Shown here one piece after another: positions 52,857 through 63,322 of a stretch of 64,000 nucleotides of DNA. The position numbers and the translations under genes were made by a program. The notes under the pieces are model-generated. The model had not been told where the DNA came from, searched no databases, and saw only the letters and a list, made by a program, of their open reading frames with translations. Numbering within the stretch: position 1 is the stretch's first letter; the number at the start of each line of letters is the position of its first letter. The stretch is from Pomphorhynchus laevis (lineage: Eukaryota > Acanthocephala > Palaeacanthocephala > Echinorhynchida > Pomphorhynchidae), in the NCBI GenBank assembly GCA_012934845.2, contig WNNJ02003657.1:1-64000 (forward strand). Reading direction: 5' to 3'.

Positions 52857-55165
52857 AAATACTTAGACTCAGTTATCTGATCTGAGTCTACGTATTGTTA
52901 TATAATTATAAAATAAACAAAACATAATAATAAAATTTATTTTTTAAAATAAAAAATAAAATTTAAAATAAACGTCATTTTTATGAATTGACTAATAAAT
53001 AACAGACGTTGTATCAGAATAAGAATTAGAGGTCATCAGGAGGAACTGCTATGCTTATCAGGTTTCGGCCCCTAACTCCTCTACCCAACATAGCAGCGGG
53101 GCCAGAATACATGCTAATGATGTATTTCCTCTGAAATAACTATCTAGTATCTTATTCTAATGCAAAGTATATTATTTATTATCCATCCATAAAAATTTGC
53201 CACTCAAGAGTTTAAATTTATTCTTTATATTATTGTGTTGATTTATATATTTTACTATTTTCTGCTTGATGTTATTTTTATAGTAACCTAGTTTAAAATA
53301 TGCATCTTTAAATTATTTAAATGACTTTTAAGAAAGCCAATATCATTACATATTGTTGCAATTCTTAAAATTTCATTATTTAATGTATTATATTTTATAT
53401 TATATGGTATGCATGAATGCTCATGCAAAAATATGTTTCTTGTAAATTTAAATATGTCATCTTTACGATATAAATTAATAGTAGTTTTAGTTAATGTTAA
53501 TTTAATGTTCATATCTAGATATACACCTTCTTTATCATTAATATTGGTTTTGTTAAGAATAAGGCTTTCTGGATAAATGTGCTCACTAATTGAATAAAAA
53601 TTATTAGAATTAAATACACATATATCATCAATGTATCGAAACATATATTTCATATATTTATATTGTTTAGATTTAGTTTTTACACAGTTATGAACAAATT
53701 CATATTCTATAAAGCTTAAAAACAAGTCAGCTATAATTGGGCTACTATTATCTCCCATTAGAACACCTTTTATTTGTCTAAATATAGATGTCCCTACTTT
53801 TAAATAATTTTGATTTATTAAAATATTTAAGAATTCTATTAAATTTTATCCATATATTTATATTTACTTGATGGTTTAATTTTTGTTTGTTAGGTGTTAT
53901 GATTATTATAACATATATATGTATATCTTTTTCCGAATATAAGGTTAATTAATTTTACTAACGCTTCTTTAATATCTACTAAATCTAGATTTGTATAAAG
54001 AGTACTAAAATCGTATGTATTTATATTTTGAAAATTTATTCCTTTTGTCTGTTCTAAAAATTCTTTTGTAGAATTAGTGTTGAAAAAGTGTTTTATACCA
54101 GTATTAAGTTCGATTGCCTTACAATATTTTTTGAAGTGTGCTTTAATCACGTTAAGTATTTTATTCATATAGACAGAAAGTAGTTTTAATGTACATTTAA
54201 ACTCACTACATATGAACCTAGGTTTTATTGGATTTTTATGTAATTCAATAGTTGTTATTATATAGTTATCCTTTAATTTAGTAAGTTCTTTATACATATC
54301 TTTATTAATTTTATCTTTCCTTTTATAATTGTTTGTTATTTTCATTTTATTTTTAATTTTATCAAATATATAATCTTTTCAAATTTTTATCTTATATATA
54401 TTCGAATTTTCACTATTAATCAGCTTACTAAAGTAATCATTTAAGTTATTATATAACGAATTGTAAATTTTATTTTTGTCGTTGTTATTATTTAATCTAT
54501 ATTTATACCCTTTTGATAGCAGCCTTCTTAATCACAATTTTTCATTAATTCTAGATTATGGGTACATATATGTTCATTTGTTTTATCCAAACTAAGAATT
54601 TTACAATTGCATTCTGTTTCCATTATGTTTCTAATATTATCGTTACATATTGATTTTAATTCTTTATTATAATTACAAATTTTTCGTCCTAATGGTGGTA
54701 GGAGTTTATACCTTATTTTAGGAATATTATTGACCCTATTATTTCTTTACATTTAGAATTATTATCACTTAAGAGTTGTTTTAACATTTCTAATTGTTCA
54801 TTTATATACATATCTTTTTTAATATTTTTAACTCTATTTTTCCTATTCCTTTTATCACCATGACTTCTTGGTTTGCGTTTAACTGGATTATTATAATATA
54901 GTTGTTTATTATGTATTATACTACTTCTGCCAATTCCTTGTACCACGTCATTCAATCCTAATGGGTACATGAAATTAAGCGTTTTAATCCAAAAATCTTC
55001 TTTTTCTAATAGTTTTTGATTTAATATTGAAATGTTTTCTTCGATAATATGTTCTAAAATAAATAATTTACAGTTTTTAATATCATGTACTATTAATCTC
55101 ATATGTTTATGAAATATAGTTTGACTATTATGCTGTATATTATATACGTAGACTCAGTTATTTGA
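52857..55165 (-). mobile_element. Permuted (Naiad-type) PLE with GIY-YIG before RT, longest copy
   Basis: Read on the minus strand, 55102-54713 gives the C-terminal half of the GIY-YIG part (ENISILNQKLLEKEDFWIKT, YPLGLNDVVQGIGR) and a basic PVKRKPRSHGDKRNRKNR. Then come the ETECNCKILS Cys motif (54620-54600) and a linker. The RT follows: MKITNNYKRKDKINKDMYKE and KPRFICSEFKCTLKLLSVYM (54345-54170), STLYTNLDLVDIKEALVKLI, SSPIIADLFLSFIEYEF, MFRYIDDICVFNS (53620). The terminus GGGGCCGAAACCTGAT lies at 53075-53060 and TACGTAGACTCAG near 52880. Domain order is nuclease then RT, the reverse of canonical PLEs. About five breaks. The N-terminal nuclease start is missing. Confidence 0.88.
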
Positions 55166-55170
55166 TCTGA

Positions 55171-55850
55171 TTTATTAAGCATTCAAGCTCAAATGTTGGC
55201 ACCGCATGAATGACATACAGAGTCCTTATCGCGTAATCCAAACTCAAACCTTTCAATTTAAAGATTACTTTGATGATTTTAACTATTATCTATTTATATG
55301 TATACGATATTCAGTAAATGGCTTTCCTATTTCTGATGTATTAAATCCTTCTTTAACTGTATTTTACATGTCTAATATCAAGGCTAAATTACTTTCAAAA
55401 CTAAGCTGTACAGATGTTATCTTTTGAGATTTACATAAGTACGATATTATTATCGCAAATTGTACTAATATTAAGGCTTAGAAACAAACCTTAAGTGTTA
55501 ACCATTAGATCCGTCCCTTTAGGGCATCCCTTAAATACGGATACTCAGTTATCTGATTTAATTTGTTCTACTGACAAGGTATTACTGATCTCTGGTTTGA
55601 GAAAAAAGTTTGAGAAAAAAAGCATACAAGATAAATAACACACATGTTTAAGATAATTGAAAATGTGTGTAATTGAACTACTTGCGATAATTTCAATTAT
55701 ACGTTCAATAATATACGTGTATAATACGTATATATTATAATAAATAATCAGTCGACTTACAAGTCAACAGGTCAAACCTACACAATACCGACTCTCACAA
55801 AAGGTAAACCCTTTGTGAAAGTGAGCAAAATATAAAACCTGCCCACGAAG
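55171..55850. other. No gene recognised; terminus motif copies
   Basis: Contains variants of the PLE terminus motif at 55143-55170 and 55540-55560 (GGATACTCAGTTATCTGATT). Otherwise no feature was seen. Confidence 0.5.
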
Positions 55851-58800
55851 CAAAATGATGCTGCTCGTGCATTCGCCCTAATGCCAATGTAAGAGGTGCA
55901 GATGTGTCAAATCTGGAAAATATTGTCTGAATTGCTCAGTTTCGTAATGTTCGAATAGACATCACGTTAGTTTGCAGATAGCTGGGGCAACAGTATCTTC
56001 ATCGAGCCCATATCCATCATCAAGTATCATAAATCATGATCACGAGGTTGCCCAGTGTCCTCACTCTGACATGGCTAGATGCGAAGTCCACGAAAATGTC
56101 AATCCAATTGATGGTGTGTCAATAAAGGCTCATAGCAATCGATCTGTTTCCGCTTTGATTGAATTTTCGCCAATTGATACTGTGGTTTTATACGAATCTA
56201 AAATCCAGTTGCGACCCCATTAGCTGTTCCCGCCTAAATGTACGGCCAGTAGTCGTTTTATTGAGACGTTGGCTTCCTTTTATTCTGAGTGCGCGCAGTC
56301 TCATCACCTTCGATCTGATGTGTTGAAGGTAGCGGCAGTATTTTCTCAAATCGTCCTACAACGTATACCTTATAGGAAAATCCCGTTGATCAGTCAAACA
56401 TTGGAACACCGACTAAATATTTGGCAACAGTTTCGGTTTCGAGAGTTGTTTGATGAATCACTTTACTTGCAACAGTCTATTTACTATCCTAAGTCAAAAT
56501 ACAGCGATTGCGATGAAAAACTACATTAATTTAATGACACGAGGAATGATTGGTGCAGGAGCGTGTGTCTTAGATGAAGAGAACGCTTCTGTTGCTTTAA
56601 ATTGGATTCGATGATGGGTTCTAAATTCGATAGGGGCATTCTACAAGATTTGCATACCATTATTATCGCGGCCATTAACTAATGTTGTGTTTCCCGTTTG
56701 GATATACTCGACGGAGAGCACATTATAGAGGCATGCAAACGTACTAAGGACAGTGCTGGAACCTCAAGGATTGATTCAGTTTTGTGCCGGCATATGCTTA
56801 CCAGCTTCGGACCTGCATCGAGCTCGCTTGCTATCGCGTTGTCGATGTTTGAAAGGTGTTTGGTTACTGAGCGAATGACACCCAACTCGCTTGACGCATT
56901 CATTGCATGTAGATTGGTGGCTATTGGGAAGCGGTGTGGTGGTATTCGGCCAATAGAGGTTTGTGACGTTGCAAGGCGCATCAATCAGCCTTGCTTCATT
57001 TGATTCAAAATGAGTTACAGAGTTTAGCAGGCCTTGATCAGTTAGCGGCTTCTCATAGTGTAGGTATTGAGTACGCCATACATTCAATTTGTGACGCCTA
57101 CGATACCAATAGAGATCACTGTCTTTTTGCCGTTGATGCTTCAAATGCCTTCAATTCCGTTAATCGAGCTGTTGCCCTACACAACATTGAGTTTACTTGC
57201 TCGTCGTTATCTACGATGCAGCGTAATAGTTATGCCATACCTACCCAGTTAGCCCTTGGAGGTGATATCATTTTATCAATGGAAGGGTTCACGCAGGGAG
57301 ATCTCTAGCGATGGCTGGGTTCGCAATATCATCACTTCCGTTAATTCACATTATACGCCACAAGGTTGTCCCAAGTATGTCAGAAATGGTTTGCTGATGA
57401 TTAGAACTTTGTTGGAAATCCTGAAGATATACAAAAACTGTGGAACATACGGCTGCAGCAAGGTCCCAAATTTAGGTATTACGTCAATGAATGAAATGTC
57501 AATTGTTCACTCATTATGATCGCCCTAACCTCACGTTATTAGATGGGTTGTCAAGATTAACTGACGATATAATAGTTCTTGGAGCTCCGGTTGGCACAAA
57601 AGCTTATTCTGAAGGTATTGCGGCGAACAAGATTAGGAGTTGGATTTCGCTGATTGCCAAGCTTACTGAAGTAGCGGGAGTTGAACCTCACGTTGCTTAT
57701 GTTGGCTTGGTGAAGTCTGTGCAGTCTAAGTGGACTCATTTTATGCGTACCACCCAATGCGATCCAATTACATTGGCTAAATTAAGTGACTCCCTTGTAT
57801 CATGATTTTTCCGTAAATCTTAAAGAGAGGCATCGATGATAAACTGAAATTAATACTCACTTCTCTTAATTTGGGTGTTTTTGGAATTAATGATCCTACT
57901 TTTGTGTGTACTATGGAATTTGAATCGTCCAAAATTTGTGCGCGACTTACAAGCTGGGCTTAGTTAGTGATGCTCTGAATAGTCTTTAAAACACGACGCT
58001 CCAAGCGATTTCATCAAGTCAAAAATTCGAATTCAAGAAAAGAAGATACCTTGTACTGCGATGTCTTGATTCAACGTTGGTTCATTCTATAGCCCGTGCA
58101 TCCTTCACGGGTGCTTCCATATAGCTAAGCTCGTTGCCATTAGCTGTTGAGAATTTTCACCTAAGCCTCAAAGAATTTGAAAACGCAATTTGCTGTCGAT
58201 ATGAATAGCCATCAGATTTGGGTCATTCGAAATGTGCTTGCGGTGATAGCATTACCATAGGTCATGCCCTTTACGTTATAATGGTGCGCTGCCCACGTTA
58301 CTCCACAACGCTATTCGAGACATATTTGCATTCACGTTGAACAGGATATGCTCTGGTGTTACGATCGAACCGCTTCTATCGCATGTCCCTGATTCAATTG
58401 ACTTCAACCGCAGGACAACAACTCGGGATCCAAACGCCCGCTTGGATGTGGTCTGCTCTGGCCAATTTACCGAAAGATTTGAGCGGACGTTTTTTGACGT
58501 CAGTATATTCTCGGTGCATGCTCAATCTTACGTTAACAGAGAACTATCGTCATCACTTGAATATAATGAATCACGCAAGTTTGCCGAGTACAACGAACGA
58601 ATATCTCTGATGGAGCATGGCGGCTTCGTTCCTTTGGTGTTTTCCACCTCTGGAGGCATTGGCAGCATAGTAAATGCATTACTCAAATCAATCGCGTTTA
58701 AGCTTACCAAAACAAGTCTTTTACAATACAACGACGTTATTGTCAATTTAAAGCGCAAGATTGCTTTTGCTATAATGATATCTGCATCTGCATGTTTGAG

Positions 58801-58855
58801 ATCTCCTCGATCGAGCGTAGGCAACTACAAATCTCAAAATGATTGGAACTAATTT
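55850..58855 (+). mobile_element. Family R retroelement (Cys-rich + RT + PD-(D/E)XK-like endonuclease), broken copy 1
   Basis: It begins with a dense cysteine motif CQCKRCRCVKSGKYCLNC (55892-55945). A central region follows (FRFRELFDESLYLQQSIYYP). The RT has GKRCGGIRPIEVCDVARRIN (56930), CLFAVDASNAFNSVNRAVAL (57120; motif A), then ILSMEGFTQGD (motif B). The C-terminal endonuclease region has NARLDVVCSGQF, RTFFDVSIFSVHAQSY and VPLVFSTSGGIGS, then RSPRSS (58430-58850). The LDV...FFDV pattern resembles the restriction-like endonuclease of R2-group LINEs. The frame changes and stops (including TAA within the Cys region) mean it is dead. The clade name is not certain. Confidence 0.7.
58337..58852 (+). 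pseudogene. Family R restriction-like endonuclease domain, best-preserved
   Basis: The 171-residue open frame contains ARLDVVCSGQFTERFERTFF and DVSIFS, in which two acidic residues flank a beta-hairpin, as in PD-(D/E)XK nucleases. Then come YNESRKFAEYNERISLMEHG, FVPLVFSTSGGIGS and a basic helix with IVNLKRKIAFAI and ACLRSPRSS. The same blocks occur in four other fragments here (23482, 23864, 60170, 61618). In R2-type elements this domain nicks the target. The substrate here is unknown. Confidence 0.65.
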
Positions 58856-58989
58856 TAAAGTTTGAATTAATGCCCATTTGCGGGAACCAATTTGTACTGC
58901 TATTTTGAAAAAAATTATTGTTTTAAAAAATATTATTTAATTATTTAGTAATTAATTACTTAAATTTTATTTTTTGTTGAATTTATAAA

Positions 58990-60630
58990 TAATATAAAAT
59001 ACGTTAACTCAGGAGTGTCTCGTGTCTACATATTATTTATAGTAAGTTGGATTGTAGCTCTCAACAAGAATCCTTGGGTACGACCGATTGGAGTAGGGGA
59101 AATTGCGCGACGAGTAATAAGAAAGGTCATTCCTGATATCGCAAAGCAAGATTTACAAACTGTTGCATGGAAATGGCAGTTATGTGCTGGTCAACGAGGA
59201 GATATCGAATATGCAGTAAATTCAATATCAGATCGATTTATAGCGCAGTTTTATCGATCGATGCAAAAAATGCATTTAACACAGCCAACAGAAAACTTAC
59301 ATTGAAACATGCTGACAATGTGTGCCCTACGCTGTCTTGCGTACTGCGAAACACATACACTGAAGATACAATGCTCGTGGGACAGGGTGGAATTATCAAA
59401 TCTAGCGAAGGTTTCAGGCAAAGGGATCATATAGCAATGGCGGCATCTTCTACAAGTTCGATGGCTATGATCGACCGAATTAAGAAATAGCAAATTTGGA
59501 ACAGCGCTGGTACGCGGATGACCCAAATTTTGTCGGCAAGATTTCAAACCTTCTTTGAGCCTGGGTGTTGCTAGAGAGAATAGATTCACTTGACATGAAC
59601 AATGAAATGTGACCCCGAATGGTTCAGTTCGCTAAATAACCATATATTCGCAGGACTTAGTTCAAGTGTTCTCAAGTATGAGCCCGACGCCTTGTATAAA
59701 GATATTTTCAGACTTCCGATATCACTAGGGGGACAAGGAATAAAAAATCCAACTGAAGAATCGCTACAACAATAATTCGTTGAGATTGCTTTCAGCGACA
59801 TTTGATAATATCGAGGATGTGTCGACCTTAATGGAACAGCAAAACACAATTTTGAGGCAGATCAAGCTGTTTAACTGGCAGAGAAGCGTTAAGAAACAAT
59901 AAATCGTAATGGAAGAGGCGCCTGAAATCTTAAAGAAAACTTTACAACATGCACCAATCAGAAGGGCATCAAGTTGATTGAGCACACGCCCGCTCGTAGC
60001 AAAGGAATATCACCTCACGAACAATGAATTTCAAGATGCACTGGTCGTTCGTTACAATTGGCCTACAAGCGGATGATCATCAATCTGTATATGTGGAGAA
60101 TTACTCAGAACTACACACGCGTTATTATGTCAACGAGCGTCATGCCAACATTGCGCCACAATCACATTCGTGACTTACTGGAGAGCGCTAACGAGTGTCT
60201 GCTCTGGAGTCGGTATTGAATCTGTGTTGCTTCCTGTTCCTGAAAACGTGTCCTTCACACGTTCCACAACCAGAAGATACCCAGAAGATCGTCTGGAAAT
60301 ATTGTGTAATGGCCTTTTTGGAAATAGATTGGAGCGGACATTTGTCGATGTCTGTGTGTTCAATCATCATGATCCATCATACCAATCCAAATCGGTCAAC
60401 GCAGCTTTCGCATATCACGAGGAACGCAAACGGGCGAAATACGACGAAATAAATAATGAGATAGAACAGAGCTGCTTTATTCCAAATGTCCTTACTGCTA
60501 TTTGTACAGTTGGTTCGTCCCCGACGAATTTGCTAAAGTCGTTGGCAATAAAAAATTTCAGGTGTATCGATGTGACTATGCCGATGTTATTAATGACCTT
60601 CGTACAAGTACCAGCTTATCGTTAGCTCGT
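58990..60630 (+). mobile_element. Family R retroelement, copy 2, decayed
   Basis: The RT entry is WVRPIGVGEIARRVIRKVIP and LCAGQRGDIEYAVNSISDRF (59070-59240). Motif A is split over two frames (SIDAKNAFNTANRKLTLKHA) and motif B is SSEGFRQRDHIAMA (59400-59440). YADD is damaged near 59515 (WYADDPNFV). The endonuclease is at 60170-60625 (EDRLEILCNGLFGNRLERTF, VDVCVFNHHDPSYQ, FIPNVLTAIC). The spacing agrees with copy 1. It begins right after a TACGTTAACTCAG terminus motif, and the N-terminal half is missing. Confidence 0.7.
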
Positions 60631-60865
60631 GCCGCGTCCACATGCTAACGCGCGCTGCGATCAAGGAATAGAGCGTCCGTGACCCTGACCAGCACCAGCA
60701 TTCCTGAGAAAAGGGCATGTCACTCTATCGATTTCGGACTGAGTGCGAGAGATGAATGAGGACAAAAATATTTTAACAGAACATGTATCAGTTTTTTTCT
60801 TTATTGTGAAAATTTTTTGTGGAATAAATAATAATAAAATAATAATATTAATATTAATCCTTATT

Positions 60866-61100
60866 AATTAACTAATCCCTATATAATCCTTATTCTGATA
60901 CAATGTCTGTTACTTATTAGTCAATTCATAAAAATGACTTTTTAAATTTAAATTTTTTATTTTAACTTGATTTAAATCATAAAAAATCTAAAAACAATTA
61001 TTAAATTTATTATTTAATTATTAAATTTTGATTTAGCATTATTATGTTTTGTTTATTTTATAATTATATTAATTACGTAAACTCAGTTAGCTTATTTGAT
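60866..61100 (+). mobile_element. Permuted-PLE 3' terminus, isolated
   Basis: AATCCTTATTCTGATACAAT, TTATTAGTCAATTCATAAAA, TTTTGATTTAGCATTATTAT and ATTACGTAAACTCAGTTAGC follow in the same order as in the PLE copies. There is no coding sequence, so it resembles a solo terminal repeat. Confidence 0.78.
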
Positions 61101-61355
61101 TAAAATATTAATAAATATTAATATTTTAATATTGTTATTATTTTATTATTATCTATTTATAATTATTATTTATTATTTATAATTATTAGCTGTTCTGATT
61201 TTATTCAAAAAATTAATGAAAAAATTATAATTGAATTTTAAATTTGCTGAACTCCTTGTCGGCTAAATGCTAGTTTATATATGGCATATTTACCAAATTA
61301 CACAATTTATGTGATGAATAGTTGGCGTGGACGGTAATTATTATTCTTAATACTA

Positions 61356-61441
61356 AACAACCGTACACCGTAACGTTACGGTTGTACGGTTACAACTGTA
61401 ACCGTACAACCGTAATTGGGAGAGGGGCTCTCCCAATTATT
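61356..61441. repeat. Nested perfect palindromes
   Basis: CCGTACACCGTAACG/CGTTACGGTTGTACGG, then ACGGTTACA-ACTGTAACCGT, then AATTGGGAGAG-GGG-CTCTCCCAATT. Three hairpins stand end to end in about 85 bp. Confidence 0.85.
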
Positions 61442-61489
61442 CGTCACAACGAGGTAAGGGATGTTTGGCCTCCGCCTTATCTGAAATAT

Positions 61490-61570
61490 GCAACGGCGTC
61501 GGGATTGAACCCGCACTCCAGCCCGTTACAAATGACTTTGTATTTCAGTGCTCGACCACATCCCGGGGAG
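61490..61570 (-). other. tRNA-like (SINE head or tRNA relic) sequence
   Basis: On the minus strand TGTGGTCGAGCACTG (61560-61546) can serve as A box and GCGGGTTCAATCCCG (61515-61501) contains a perfect B-box core, GGTTCAATCCC. The 5' and 3' ends do not pair into a 7-bp acceptor stem, so it is not a normal tRNA. A tRNA-derived SINE head is the better reading. Confidence 0.5.
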
Positions 61571-61604
61571 AAGATGCTCATCCTGATATTGTATGCGGCG
61601 ATTA

Positions 61605-62020
61605 ATTCGGTGGTAGGTTGGAGCGGACATTCTTAGATGTCTGCGTCTTCAACAACTTGGCTCCATCTTATCACCTAAGGACTGTCGATGCAAGTTTCGA
61701 ATACCACGAGAATCGGAAAAGTGCAAAGTATCAGGAACGAATTAGTGAAATTGAACACTCGTCTTTCATACCGTTTGTCCTGGCAGCTACTGGAGGATTT
61801 GGTCCGACAGCGAAACGGTTGATGCAGACAATCGCTGCAAGGATGTCCTCCAAACTGCAACGAAGCTATAGCGATATGATTTCGCTTATACGAACACGAT
61901 TTAGCATAACTCTCGCGCGTTCTATTTCCTGCTGCATGCGGGCTCCACGATTACGAATCGGTGAATTTACTCGGCCCATGGGGAACGCGGTGACTGGAAT
62001 AGCTTCAATTAGATGAATGC
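61605..62020 (+). mobile_element. Family R endonuclease fragment, copy 3
   Basis: The open frame at 61618-62016 encodes ERTFLDVCVFNNLAPSYHLR, YHENRKSAKYQERISEIEHS, FIPFVLAATGGFGPTAKRLM and SLIRTRFSITLARSISCCMR, then RAPRLRIGE. It has the same order as in 58337-58852. It is truncated just before the first acidic motif by the tRNA-like unit. The frame is uninterrupted over 130 residues, so this fragment is younger than its neighbours. Confidence 0.7.
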
Positions 62021-62369
62021 ATTATTTTTTTTCTTTCTACGTTGGAATGTTTCATAACTGTTGTACATTTACGAATTATAACAGTAGTGGCCCATTTGAG
62101 TGAACCTTATTTTCTGTAAATTCGGAATAAATATTATATTTATAAAAAACCGTACACCGAATTCAGCAGAAAAAGTAACAGGACAGAAACACAAAATGTA
62201 GGCGTTGTCTCACTGCTGATGAGATTCAACCACGCTTATTATAGTGTACAGTGATGCTGATAGGATTGAGAGAATTACACGAGGATAATATGAAATCGAT
62301 TAATGAAGAATACGAGTCGTGCAAGCAATGAATATTCACAATTATATTTATAATTATTTATCTATTTTT

Positions 62370-62412
62370 GATTTTAATAAAATACGTAGACTCAGTTATC
62401 TGATTTGATTTA
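62370..62412 (+). repeat. Permuted-PLE terminus motif
   Basis: AAAATACGTAGACTCAGTTA followed by TCTGATTTGATTTA, one of about ten copies in the window. Confidence 0.8.
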
Positions 62413-62520
62413 TTTGATGCCGTTTTTTTGAACAATAAATATGATCAATAAATATAATCAATATGTAATATACAGAACTGATGATATATAATGTACTATA
62501 ATATTTAATGCAGTGATTAA

Positions 62521-62567
62521 TAATGTAGTGATTTATTGAAGCCACTCCGCCTTTCGGCTTTAGTTAA
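62521..62567 (-). repeat. LINE 3'-tail hairpin, copy 1
   Basis: The minus strand has AAGCCGAAAGGCGGAGTGGC and TTCAATAAATCACTACATTA. AAGCC and GGCTT pair around the loop. The same sequence recurs at 63279-63322. Confidence 0.8.
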
Positions 62568-63262
62568 AAAGTTAAAGTTAAAAGTTAAAGTTTTTTAAAC
62601 TTTTCTCAGTTACACTTCTTTCAACAAAGGTTTCCAGACCTACAAATAATCCGAGGATTTTTCCTCCTTCAGCACACACTTCGACATCAGTACCGTCAAA
62701 TGCTTTCCTGACTTCATTAATATTTTCCGGATGTACAATAATTTTACATTTTTGAGGATTTACTATACAACCAATACTGATTTACTATACAACCAATAAC
62801 CAAATGCTGGTGCGCATTCAACTAAAAGATTCCGTAGTTCAAAGATATCTGCACAGCTTTCCACGCAAGTTGCATCATCCGCATACCAGTGATGTAACAC
62901 ATTTGGAACTTGAGACTTTAGTTCAGCTATCAATGGCAATGTTGCCGCATCGAATGCTGCCATGGTGAAGGGATCGCCTTGTGTGAAGCCCTCCTTAGAT
63001 AGTATAATGTTATCATGAATAATCAGCTCCGAATGAGAGAGATATCAGTTTTTTAAGATAATTGATAGTGCAGGACATATATTGTTCATGTTTATAATAG
63101 CATTCGCATGATTGACATTATTGAACGCATTTTTGGCGTCCACAAGTAATATGCAAGATTTGTTGTCAAGATTAAAAGTTTTTCTGACCGAATGAATAAC
63201 ATTTTCTGTCGCGTTTCTCTGTCCAACACAAAGCTGATCATAACCTGCAGCAGACTGTAGGT
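62568..63262 (-). mobile_element. Family R retroelement, RT fragment (copy 4)
   Basis: Minus-strand frames read DQLCVGQRNATENVIHSVRK (63245-63185), LLVDAKNAFNNVNHANAI (motif A), ILSKEGFTQGDPFTMAAFDA (motif B) and VLHHWYADDATCVESCADIF (motif C, 62915-62860). Thumb NPQKCKIIVHPENINEVRKA follows down to about 62590. This copy supplies the YADD motif missing from copies 1 and 2. A 14-bp duplication (ATTTACTATACAACCAATA repeated at 62760-62800) disturbs the thumb. It ends in the 62521 tail hairpin. Confidence 0.78.
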
Positions 63263-63278
63263 CTTTCGTTCATGTTTA

Positions 63279-63322
63279 TAATAATGTAGTGATTTATTAA
63301 AGCCACTCCGCCTTTCGGCTTG
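63279..63322 (-). repeat. LINE 3'-tail hairpin, copy 2
   Basis: Near-identical to 62521-62567 (AAGCCGAAAGGCGGAGTGGC, then TTTAATAAATCACTACATTA). It serves as the 3' end of the element entering from the right edge. Confidence 0.8.

Noticed and set aside
53060-53080. GGCCGAAACCTGAT near CTGATGA in permuted-PLE termini as a hammerhead
   Set aside because: GAAAC comes before CTGATGA by about 21 bases, with no room for helices III and I and no NUH triplet.
56679-57144. Two overlapping minus-strand frames over 100 residues
   Set aside because: They lie opposite the readable family R RT and are shadows.
61490-61570. Functional tRNA gene
   Set aside because: The B box is good but the ends do not form an acceptor stem and no anticodon arm is convincing.
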